DNA of 64,000 nt, taken from Embleya scabrispora. GTDB taxonomy: Bacteria > Actinomycetota > Actinomycetes > Streptomycetales > Streptomycetaceae. The notes beneath the pieces were generated by a model. That model was not told the origin of the DNA and did not search any database. It worked only from the letters and a program-made list of their open reading frames with translations. A program made the translations under genes and the position numbers. Within the stretch, counting starts at the first letter, position 1; every line of letters starts with the position of its first letter. The DNA is taken from the NCBI RefSeq assembly GCF_002024165.1, contig NZ_MWQN01000001.1, positions 496,001-560,000 of the forward strand. The letters are read 5' to 3'. Shown one piece after another: positions 50,549 to 58,855 of the stretch.

Positions 50549-51223
50549 ATGACCGTGCAGATCAATCCGAGCATCCTGTCCGCCGACTTCGCCCGCCTCG
50601 CCGACGAGGTCGCGCAGGTGCGCAATGCCGACTGGCTCCACGTGGATGTCATGGACAACCACTTCGTACCGAATCTCACCCTCGGCCTGCCCGTGGTGGA
50701 GAGCCTGATGAAGGCCACCGACACGCCCATCGACATGCACCTGATGATCGAGGACCCGGACCGCTGGGCGCCCGCCTACGCGGAGGCCGGCGCGGGCAGC
50801 GTCACGTTCCACGTGGAGGCCGCGACCGCCCCGATCAAGCTCGCCCGCGACCTGCGGGCCAAGGGCGCGCGGGCCTCGATGGCGCTGCGGCCGGCCACGC
50901 CGATCGAGCCGTACGAGGACCTGCTGCCCGAGTTGGACATGCTCCTGGTGATGACGGTCGAGCCGGGATTCGGCGGGCAGAGCTTCCTGGACGTGATGTT
51001 GCCGAAGATCCGCCGGACCCGGCAGCTGATCGCCAAGCACGGTCTGCAGATGTGGCTGCAGGTGGACGGCGGGGTCTCCGCCAAGACGATCGAGATGTGC
51101 GCGGAGGCCGGCGCGGACGTGTTCGTGGCGGGCTCGGCGGTCTTCGACGGGACGGACCCGGGCGCGGCGGTGGACCGGCTTCGGGGGCTGGCGGCCGGCG
51201 CCGCAGCGCGCTGCGCCCATTAG
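50549..51223 (+). CDS. rpe: Ribulose-phosphate 3-epimerase
   Basis: This pentose phosphate pathway enzyme interconverts ribulose 5-phosphate and xylulose 5-phosphate. It has 224 residues from the ATG at 50549; no ribosome site precedes it, so it may be leaderless. The TIM-barrel motifs are complete: [59 protein letters not shown] and [20 protein letters not shown]. The metal His/Asp pairs are present. Ribulose 5-phosphate is also the RibBA substrate, so its placement beside the rib operon is sensible. Confidence 0.97.
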   Translation: MTVQINPSILSADFARLADEVAQVRNADWLHVDVMDNHFVPNLTLGLPVVESLMKATDTPIDMHLMIEDPDRWAPAYAEAGAGSVTFHVEAATAPIKLARDLRAKGARASMALRPATPIEPYEDLLPELDMLLVMTVEPGFGGQSFLDVMLPKIRRTRQLIAKHGLQMWLQVDGGVSAKTIEMCAEAGADVFVAGSAVFDGTDPGAAVDRLRGLAAGAAARCAH

Positions 51224-51249
51224 GGCGGGGTTTGTTTTCCCACCCGCCC
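51223..51249 (+). terminator. Hairpin terminator after rpe
   Basis: GGGCGGG (51223-51229) and CCCGCCC (51243-51249) form a seven-base stem around a T-rich loop of 13 bases, starting at the last base of the rpe stop codon. It is the likely end of the rpe transcript. Confidence 0.6.
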
Positions 51250-51384
51250 ACCCGTTGCGCTGCGTGAGCGGGCTGCGATTTTCGTGCACTCGGGCGGGGC
51301 CGACAGGTCCCGTGGAGCTTCGTCACAACGAGTGAAGGGCTGAGCCGTTGGGGTCTCTCGTCGTCCTCGCCGGGGCGGGAGACC

Positions 51385-52164
51385 TCAGCGGCCGGCGGAC
51401 CAGATCGTCCAGTGGTCGATTTCGGTGATGGGCGTTCGGGACGGGAGCTTGGACTCGATGCAGGCCGCCAACTCGTCGAGTTCGGCGTCGGTCAGGTCGT
51501 GCAGGATCGAGCGGCCCGTGCGGGCGCGCAGGTCGGTGCCGACCTCTCGGGCGTCGGTGTAGGTGCGGCGGGTCTCGGCGAGCGCGGTGGTGCGCACGGC
51601 GGTGAAGCCGGCTTCGCGCAGTGCCGCCTCGACCGTGGCGCCGGTGGGGCGCCGGGCGGTCTCGATCGTGAGCAGCGCGGGGAACCGCTCGAAGAAGAAG
51701 CCGCGCAGGTGGCCGGCCGTGCCGGGGCGGGCGACGTCGGCCGGGGTGCGGTCCTGGACGATCAGCGTGCCGCCGGGCGCGAGCAGCCGCCGGGCCTCGC
51801 GGAAACATCCGGCGAGGTCGTCGAGGTGGTGGATCAGCGCCCGCTCGAACACGATGTCGGCGCCGCCGTCGGGCAACCCGGTGGCGTACGCGTCATCTTC
51901 CCGGAACGACAACCCTTCGCGAGACGACGACCCGGCCCGCTCTCGGGCGCCGGAGAGGATCGCGGCCGAGAAGTCCACCCCGACCGCGCTCGCCGCCCCC
52001 AGATCCAGCCACGCGGTGGTGTACACCCCGCCGCCGCATCCGACGTCCACCACCCGCGCCCCGACGGGGTCCACGAGGTCGCCGACCAGCCGCGCCCAGT
52101 CCGCGCCGGCGGTGCGGTGGGTGTACGTGAGGCGGTTGGCGGGGCTGTGGAAGTCGATCGGCAT
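51385..52164 (-). CDS. Class I SAM-dependent methyltransferase
   Basis: This protein has 259 residues and an ATG at 52164. Motif I is VVDVGCGGGVYTTAWLDLGA near residues 38-57, followed by the acidic VGVDFSAAIL, the VFERALIHHLDDLAGCFREA segment and LLAPGGTLIVQDRT. The C-terminal 90 residues are an extra cap of charged helices. It resembles UbiE/Methyltransf_11 types acting on small molecules. The substrate is unknown; there is no operon partner. Confidence 0.87.
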   Translation of the reverse strand: MPIDFHSPANRLTYTHRTAGADWARLVGDLVDPVGARVVDVGCGGGVYTTAWLDLGAASAVGVDFSAAILSGARERAGSSSREGLSFREDDAYATGLPDGGADIVFERALIHHLDDLAGCFREARRLLAPGGTLIVQDRTPADVARPGTAGHLRGFFFERFPALLTIETARRPTGATVEAALREAGFTAVRTTALAETRRTYTDAREVGTDLRARTGRSILHDLTDAELDELAACIESKLPSRTPITEIDHWTIWSAGR

Positions 52165-52205
52165 GGGGGTCTCCCGTGGGCATCGCGGCGCGGATTATCT
52201 CGATA

Positions 52206-52931
52206 TCAAGGTACTTCCCGGCGAGCGGACGCCTCAAAGCCCCGCCGGCGCCGCCGGATCAGGTACACGCCGGTACACAGGGTGACCCCGGTCATCGCGG
52301 CGATGTGTTCGCGCCCGGCCAGATTCGGCTTGACCACCACCTCGGCGATCATCAGCGCCCACACCCCCACGAACAGGATCGGCGCCCGCCGCACCATCGC
52401 GATGCACACCACCAGGCCCACCACCGCGGCCGAGGGACCGGTGTCCATGACGTCGCCCTGGTGCGCGTCGATGCCGAGCGGGTGGTCCGGGCCGAGGGCG
52501 ACCATTGCGCGCGCGGCCAGCGTGCCGGACAGCGTGGCCACGTACGCGATCAGCAGTGTCCGGCGGGCGCCCAGGTCGAGTTCGGCCAGTCCGAACAGGA
52601 TCAGCACCTGGATCAGCGCGCCCCACACCGGCAGGTCCGGCGCGGGCACGAACAGCGACACGGGGGTACGCAGCAGCGCGAGCGGCAGCGGGATGCCCGC
52701 GCTCACCCCGCCCAGCACCCGCACCACGTCGCCACCCCACGAGGTGCGCCAGGCCAGCCAGAAGCCGAGGCTCAGGAGCACCGCACACAGGGTGAGCGGG
52801 ATCGCCCGGAGCCCGTGCGCGCGCAGTTCGCGCACCGGCACCGCGGTGAGCCTGGTCCATTCGCCGCGCACCGCCGCCCCCGTGCGGACGAGCGGGCCTG
52901 GGCGCGGGGTGCTGGGGGCGAGCGTCGACAT
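52206..52931 (-). CDS. Integral membrane protein, rhomboid-like
   Basis: This protein has 241 residues with about six membrane segments, starting after a basic N-terminus (LRAIPLTLCAVLLSLGFWLA). A polar His in a membrane-edge segment (PNLAGREHIAAMTGVTLCTG) and the general layout resemble actinobacterial rhomboid-like proteins, but the GxSG serine motif of active rhomboids is not seen. A structural or inactive-protease role is possible. It ends with a basic tail (RRRRRGFEASARRE). Confidence 0.6.
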   Translation of the reverse strand: MSTLAPSTPRPGPLVRTGAAVRGEWTRLTAVPVRELRAHGLRAIPLTLCAVLLSLGFWLAWRTSWGGDVVRVLGGVSAGIPLPLALLRTPVSLFVPAPDLPVWGALIQVLILFGLAELDLGARRTLLIAYVATLSGTLAARAMVALGPDHPLGIDAHQGDVMDTGPSAAVVGLVVCIAMVRRAPILFVGVWALMIAEVVVKPNLAGREHIAAMTGVTLCTGVYLIRRRRRGFEASARREVP

Positions 52932-53104
52932 GGGTACGGCGGCTCCTGCGATGGCGGGATGTCGCGACCGCCCGCGGTACGTGTGGAACCCGAGGGACGG
53001 CCGGTGCGGCCGAGCCCGAAGTGACGACCACCCTCGCCGTTATGCCCCATTTGAGCCGGATTCAGCCGCGCATCACCCCATCGGCCGGGCAACCACCGAC
53101 CCGG

Positions 53105-54499
53105 TCAGCCCCTCCGGCGCAGCAGGGCCAGATACATCGCGTCCGTGCCGTGCAGGTGCGGCCACAGCTGTACGTCCGGCCCGCTGCCCAGGTGCGGTAC
53201 GCCCGGGAACAGGGAGCGGGCGTCGATCAACTCGGCCTCGTCCGCGCGCAGGATGTCGTCGACCACCACGCGGGTCTCGGCCGGGTGCGGCGAGCAGGTG
53301 ACGTAGGCGATCACCCCGCCGGGGCGCGCGGCGGCGACCGCCGTGCGCAGCAAGGCGCGCTGGAGTTCGCCGAGTTCGGGGATGTCCTCGGGCTTGCGGC
53401 GCCAGCGCGACTCGGGGCGGCGGCGCAGGGCGCCCAGGCCGCTGCACGGGACGTCGGCGATCACCCGGTCGAAGCTGCCGGGCCGCCAGGCCGGCCTGGT
53501 GCCGTCGGCGGTGATCACCTGATGGTGGGTCAGGTGGCCGATCGCGTTGCGGACCAGGCGCGCGCGGTGGTGGCGGCGTTCGACCGCGAGCAGCGACACG
53601 TCGCGGCCGGTGGCGATCGCGGCGAGCAGGCCGGCCTTGCCGCCGGGACCGGCGCACAGGTCCAGCCAGCGGCTTTCGGCGCCCTCGACCTCGGCGTTCG
53701 CGAGCGCGGCGGCGACGAGTTGGCTGCCCTCGTCCTGGACCGCGGCGCGGCCGTCGCGGATCGCCTTGATCGCGGCGGGGTCGCCCTCCGGCAGCGTGGC
53801 GGCGTACGGCGACCAGCGCCCGGGGGTGGCCCCGGCCTCGTACAGCTCGGCGAGTTCCACCCGGCCCGGGCGGGCGACCAGGGAGATCACCGGGGCGAGG
53901 TTGTCGGCGGCCAGCAGCGCCTCCATCGCGGCGCGGTCGTGCGGGTTGCCGCGCGCGCCCAGCGCGTCCCACAGCGCCTGCACGATCCAGCGCGGGTGCG
54001 AGTGCAGGACCGCGAGGTGGCCCTCGGGGTCGTCCTCGTAGGGCGGCGCGATCTGCCGCAGCCACGTGTCCAGGTCCTGCTTGGACACCCGGCGCAGGAT
54101 CGCGTTGACGAACTTGGCCCGGCCGTCGCCGAGGACCGCGCGGGCCAGTTCCACGGTGGCCGAGACGGCCGCGTGTACGGGGGTGCGCATGCTCAGCAGC
54201 TGGTGCACGCCGAGCGCGAGCACGTCCAGGACCGGCGGGTCGATCTCCTGGATCGGCCGGTCGGTACAGGCCGCCACGATCCGGTCGTAGGTGCCCTGAC
54301 GGCGCAGCGTGCCGTGCACCAGCTCGGTCGCGAACGCGGCGTCGCGGGGAATGATCCGGCGCTCGCGCAGCAGCGCGGGCAGCACCAGGTTGGCGTAGGC
54401 GTCGCGTTCGCCGACCGCGTGCAGGACGTCGTAGGCGGCCAGGCGCGCGGCGTCGGGACGCGGGCGGCGGTAGGGGCGTGCGGCGGGGGCGTTGGTCAC
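53105..54499 (-). CDS. rsmB: 16S rRNA m5C967 methyltransferase
   Basis: This enzyme methylates cytosine 967 of 16S rRNA. It has 464 residues and a GTG at 54499, five bases after the fmt stop. The N-terminal NusB-like RNA-binding domain (AAYDVLHAVGERDAYANLVL, then FATELVHGTLRRQGTYDRIV) is followed by the SAM domain with DLCAGPGGKAGLLAAI, DVPCSGLGALRRRPESRWRR and the catalytic YVTCSPHPAET. Both active-site Cys residues are present. It follows fmt in the usual actinobacterial order. Confidence 0.95.
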   Translation of the reverse strand: MTNAPAARPYRRPRPDAARLAAYDVLHAVGERDAYANLVLPALLRERRIIPRDAAFATELVHGTLRRQGTYDRIVAACTDRPIQEIDPPVLDVLALGVHQLLSMRTPVHAAVSATVELARAVLGDGRAKFVNAILRRVSKQDLDTWLRQIAPPYEDDPEGHLAVLHSHPRWIVQALWDALGARGNPHDRAAMEALLAADNLAPVISLVARPGRVELAELYEAGATPGRWSPYAATLPEGDPAAIKAIRDGRAAVQDEGSQLVAAALANAEVEGAESRWLDLCAGPGGKAGLLAAIATGRDVSLLAVERRHHRARLVRNAIGHLTHHQVITADGTRPAWRPGSFDRVIADVPCSGLGALRRRPESRWRRKPEDIPELGELQRALLRTAVAAARPGGVIAYVTCSPHPAETRVVVDDILRADEAELIDARSLFPGVPHLGSGPDVQLWPHLHGTDAMYLALLRRRG

Positions 54500-54504
54500 G
54501 GTGC

Positions 54505-55437
54505 TCAGTTCGTGCCGAGGGTTTCACCGGGCTCGGGGTGTGCGCCCCGGGCCCAGTCGGTGGCGGCCATCATGCGTTTGCCCTGGGGCTGGACCAGGGT
54601 GAGTTCGACCGCGTGACTGCCGGTGCCCACGCGGACCGCCTTCTTCTCCACCGCGATCTCGCCGGGGGCCAGCGCGTTGTCCCCGGCGCGCAGCCGGACC
54701 GGGGCGAGCTTGAGCCGCTCGCCGCGGAAGGTGGTCCAGGCGCCGGGGGCGGGGGTACAGCCGCGTACCACGCGGTCCACGCGCAGCGCGGGTGCGGTGA
54801 AGTCGACGCGGGCGTCCTCGACGCCGAGCTTGGGCGCGAGGGACACCCCCTCCGGGGACTGCGGGCGCGGGGCGAGACTGCCGTCGGCGATCCCGTCCAT
54901 GGTCGCCACCAGCAGGCGCGCGCCGGAGCGGGAGAGCCGGTCGAGCAGGTCGCCGCTGGTGTCGGTGGGCCGGATCTCGTCGGTGACCATGCCGTAGACC
55001 GGGCCGGAGTCCAGGCCCTGCTCGATCTCGAAGGTGCACGCGCCGGTGATGTCGTCGCCCGCGAGCACGGCGTGCTGCACCGGTGCGGCGCCGCGCCATG
55101 CGGGCAGCAGCGAGAAGTGCAGGTTGACCCAGCCGCGTGCGGGGATCTCCAACGCGACCTTGGGCAGCAGCGCGCCGTAGGCGACCACGGGACAGCAGTC
55201 GGGGGCGATCTCGGTGAGCCGGGCCAGGAACTCCGGGTCGCGCGGCTTGGCCGGGCGCAGGATCTCGATCCCGGCCTCGGCGGCCCGCTCGGCCACCGGA
55301 CTGGCGACCAGCCTGCGACCGCGACCGGCGGGGGCGTCGGGGCGGGTGACCACCGCGACCACTTCGTGCCGGGACTCCAGGAGGGCTTCGAGTGCGGGGA
55401 CGGCGACCTCGGGGGTGCCGGCGAAGACTAGGCGCAT
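54505..55437 (-). CDS. fmt: Methionyl-tRNA formyltransferase
   Basis: This enzyme adds the formyl group to initiator methionyl-tRNA. It has 310 residues, opening [20 protein letters not shown]. The formyltetrahydrofolate site [20 protein letters not shown] and its partner acid in [14 protein letters not shown] are in place. The C-terminal tRNA-binding barrel has [20 protein letters not shown]. It follows def by six bases and precedes rsmB by five, so the three are one transcript. Deformylase, its functional partner, is the neighbouring frameshifted gene. Confidence 0.97.
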   Translation of the reverse strand: MRLVFAGTPEVAVPALEALLESRHEVVAVVTRPDAPAGRGRRLVASPVAERAAEAGIEILRPAKPRDPEFLARLTEIAPDCCPVVAYGALLPKVALEIPARGWVNLHFSLLPAWRGAAPVQHAVLAGDDITGACTFEIEQGLDSGPVYGMVTDEIRPTDTSGDLLDRLSRSGARLLVATMDGIADGSLAPRPQSPEGVSLAPKLGVEDARVDFTAPALRVDRVVRGCTPAPGAWTTFRGERLKLAPVRLRAGDNALAPGEIAVEKKAVRVGTGSHAVELTLVQPQGKRMMAATDWARGAHPEPGETLGTN

Positions 55438-55443
55438 GGGGTT

Positions 55444-55988
55444 TTAGAGGGCCTTCCCGAAGGTGGAGTGGGGGGAGAACTTCACCTGCGGCGGGGCCTG
55501 TCCCGCCCATTCCGCCTCGCGCAGCGCACGCAGCGCGGACTTGCGCTGTTCGCGGTCGAGTCGGTCGATGAACAGGATGCCGTCGAGGTGGTCGGTCTCG
55601 TGCTGGATGCAGCGCGAGAGCAGTCGGGTGCCCTCGATGACCACGGGGTCGCCGTGCATGTTGAAGCCCTTGGCGACCACGCCGTACGCACGCTTGGTGT
55701 CGTAGCGCAGACCCGGCAGGGACAGACAGCCCTCGGGCCGTCCTGTTCGTCCTCGGACAGGTCCAGGTCGGGGTTGATCAGGTGGCCCACCTCGCCGTCC
55801 ACCTGGTAGGTGAACACCCGCAGGGCGACGCCGATCTGCGGCGCGGCCAGGCCGCTGCCGGGCGCGTCGCGCATGGTGTCGGTGAGGTCGGCGACCAGTC
55901 GACGCAGTTCCTTGTCGAACACGGTGACCGGGTCGGCCTTGCTCCGCAGGACGGGGTCGCCGAACAGGCGGATCGGCTGGACTGCCAC
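55444..55988 (-). pseudogene. def: Peptide deformylase gene with a one-base frameshift
   Basis: This enzyme removes the formyl group from new proteins. From the GTG at 55988 (GGGGGAG seven bases before), the frame encodes VAVQPIRLFGDPVLRSKADP through motif 1 (GLAAPQIGVA) to DLDLSEDEQDG and then shifts. Motif 2 (EGCLSLPGL) and motif 3 (IQHETDHLDG) are in another frame, ending at 55444. Adding one base to the C-run at 55735-55737 restores a 181-residue protein with both metal motifs. The gene is otherwise perfect, and priA next door has the same kind of lesion. A sequence or assembly error is the likeliest cause; a real mutation covered by another deformylase is possible. Confidence 0.88.
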
Positions 55989-56521
55989 GGGTGTGCTCCC
56001 CCATCGGTGGTCGGTCGGTGGTACGGCTGCCGGCCGCCGGCGACCGCCGCGCGTGGTGGCGCGGCACACGAGGTGTGCCGCTCGGCGGTGTCGGTCGCTC
56101 GGAACCGGAGAGCGGCAAGTCTACTGAGCGGGCGCGGCCCGGCTCCCGCATGCCGGCACGGGTCGCGGGCGGGGCGGTCCGCGGTACGGCCGGCGACCGT
56201 CCGCGCCGGCCTCCGGTCGCGGGCGCGGGCGGATCCGGCGTACCTCCGGCAACCCCGCCGGAGGTGGCGGACACTCTCCGGAGGTGACGACCGAACGCGA
56301 GAGGGGCGAACAACGCCGGAGTCGTCGCGGGGCCGGCGGGGCGCGACCGGCGAGCAACCCGCGCGGGCGCGGCGTCACACGCGTCGGCGGGTCACACCCG
56401 GGCCGGCTCGTGACATCCCGGTCGGCCTGTGACATCCGGCGGGACGCCCGGCGCCGGGGCACCGACCCTGGGGCCGAGGCGCCGCGCCGTTCGGGTGAGC
56501 CGGGCGCCGCGCCCGACCCCG
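55989..56521. other. Intergenic region between priA and def
   Basis: I see no gene in these 533 bases on either strand. Two copies of GTGACATCC lie near 56412 and 56429, 17 bases apart, with a related GGTCACACCC just before. The def promoter is probably in the last 150 bases. The length is unusual because these genes are often closely packed. Confidence 0.5.
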
Positions 56522-58749
56522 TCAGCCGATGTCCGGCGGATCGACTCTGATCAGCACCGGATCGGCGGTGCCCCGGGCCAGTCGCAACGTCTGCGCCGCC
56601 TTCAGCGCGTGTGCCAACTCCGCGCCGCGGCCCGGTTCGATTCGGAGCAGGACCCGTTCGTGGCGCGGCGGTTCGGCCGCCGGCCGGACCGTCGCGGGGG
56701 GCGGCGGCGTGGTGCCGAACAGGGCGCGGGTGAGTTCGGCGCGAGTGTCGGCGGCTCTGGGGTCGGGTCCGGCCGGCGCCGGCGGCGGGGTGCGGGCGAC
56801 GGTCGGCGCGACCGGGACCGGGCCCAGTACGTCCACCCCGTCCGGCAATCGCAACACCGCCAGGAAGTCGGCGATCCCGGCGGGCGGCCCGGTGACCGAC
56901 GCCATCCGCGACACCGGCGGCAGGTTCAGGTCGGCCCGCTCGCCGAGTTCGGTCAGCGCGTAGCCCTGCGGGTCCCACCGCACCAGCGCCTGCACCGGAC
57001 GCAGCGTGGACTCGGCGACCACGACCAGTGTGCCGCCCTCCCCCGCCGGGCGGACCAGGCTCGCCGCGTCCAGCCAGCGGCGCAGCGCCTCCTCGCCGGC
57101 GCGCAGGTCGGGCCGGGTGAGCAGGGCCCAGCCGTCCAGGAGCAGCGCCGCCGCGTAGCCGCTCGGCGCGACCGGCTCGGCTCCGGGCGTGGCGATGATC
57201 AGGGCGGGCAGGTCCGGCACGGTGGTCAGGATCGCGTCCCGCCCGGAGGTACGCACCGGCACCGTCGGGAACGCGCGGCCCAACTCCTCCGCGGTCCGTC
57301 GCGCGCCGATCACGCCCGCCCGGATCCGGTCCCCGCCGCATACCCGGCAATGCCAGTTCGGCGCCGGACGGGTGCACCAACCGCAGGTCAACACCCCGTC
57401 CCCGGAGGGCAGTTCGAGCGGCCCGGAACAGTGCGCGCAGCGCGCCGGCTCCCGGCAGCGCCGACACGAGGTGCGCACCAGGTAGCCGCGTCGGGGCACC
57501 TGGACCAGGACCGGGCCGCTGCGCAACGCGGTGCGCGCCACGTCCCATGCCAGGCTCGGCAACCGCGCGGCGCGCGCCCCCTCGTCCCGGGCCAGGTCGA
57601 AATCGCTGCCCACGGTGCGTACGAGCGGTGCGGCGGCGCGGACCGCGGCCCGGTCGGCGTCCAGCGGCCGGGCCCAGCCGGTGCGGACCAGTTGCGCGGC
57701 CTCGACCGTGGTGGAGTGCCCGCCGACGGTGAACGCGGCGTGCTCGCGGGCGGCGCGCATGGCCAGCACCTCGCGCACGTGCGGGTGCGGCGCGTTCTTG
57801 TCGGCGTGCGAGTCGTCGCCGTCGTTCCAGACCAGGGCCAGGCCCAGTTCCACCACCGGCGCGAACATCGCCGCGCGGGTACCCACGACGGCGCGGACCG
57901 CACCCCGGTTGACCGCGAGCCAGCGCCGGTAGCGCTCCTCCGGCCCCAGTCCGGCGGTCAGCGCGACGTGCCGGCCCGGACCGAGCAGCGCGGTCAACGC
58001 CGCGTCGACCCGATCCACCGCCTTGGCGTCGGGGACGACCGCGAGCGCTCCCCGGCCGCCGGCCAGGGCGGCGGCCATCGCACGGGCGATCTCGTCCGGC
58101 CAGTACGGCCCGGGCAGCGCGGTCCACACCGTGCGCGGCGACTCCCCCGCGGCGAGCGCGGCCAGATGCGCGGCGCCCGCCGGGTAGCGCGACCACGGTC
58201 CGGGCGCGGGCGGCCCGGGTCGCGCCAACGGCTCCCCGAGGACTCCGCCTCGGCGCGCGCGTGCCGGGCCGGCAGCGCGAGCTGCACGATGTCGGCGAGG
58301 CTGCCGGCGTACCGGTCCGCCACCGCCCGGGCCAGTTCGACCATCGGCGGCGCGAGCACGACCTCGGGCGAGACCACGCTCGCCAACGGGGCCAGCGGTC
58401 CGGCGTACGTACTGCGCTCGACCCGCTCGACGATCACCCCGTCGATCAACCCGCCACCGCGCCGCCGCCCGTCCACGACCTTGGCCCCGAACCGCACCCG
58501 CACCCGCACCCCGGGCTGAGCCTGCTCGGCCAGCTTGGCCGGCACCGAGTAGTCGAACAGTCGATCGAGGTGCACGAGCCCCTTGTCCACGACGACCCTG
58601 GCCACCGGCAGCCGCTCGGCCTGCGCCGGCGTCTTCGGCTTGCGCCCCCGGGCGGCCCGCACGGCCCGCCGCGCCTCCTCGACCCCAAGCGCCAACTGCC
58701 CGTCCTCGCCGCCGCCTCCACCGGGATCGTTCGTCGCCACATCGCTCAT
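56522..58749 (-). pseudogene. priA: PriA-type primosome protein gene with a one-base frameshift
   Basis: This replication-restart protein starts with ATG at 58749. The first frame encodes the N-terminal DNA-binding domain (ARVVVDKGLVHLDRLFDYSV, through DRYAGSLADIVQLALPARHA) and stops matching near 58242. The rest, from VLGEPLARPGPPAPGPWSRY onward, is in another frame down to 56522. One added base in the GGAG run repairs it to about 742 residues. The zinc-binding Cys set is intact (CRRCREPARCAHC, CGWC, CRVCGG). The GxGKT ATP motif is missing, as in other actinobacterial PriA, which are thought not to act as helicases. Confidence 0.87.
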
Positions 58750-58855
58750 CCTGACAGACGGGTACGACGGATCCACGCAGGTAGGACGAGCCCCGACAGC
58801 CTGGTAGAGCCCCCGCGTCGCACAGAGGCGCCCCCGTCCGCATACCGGGGTGGAC

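Noticed and set aside
55444-58749. def and priA as truly decaying genes
   Set aside because: Each has only one lesion, a single-base loss in a G/C run, with all other codons and motifs intact; error is more likely, though not proven.
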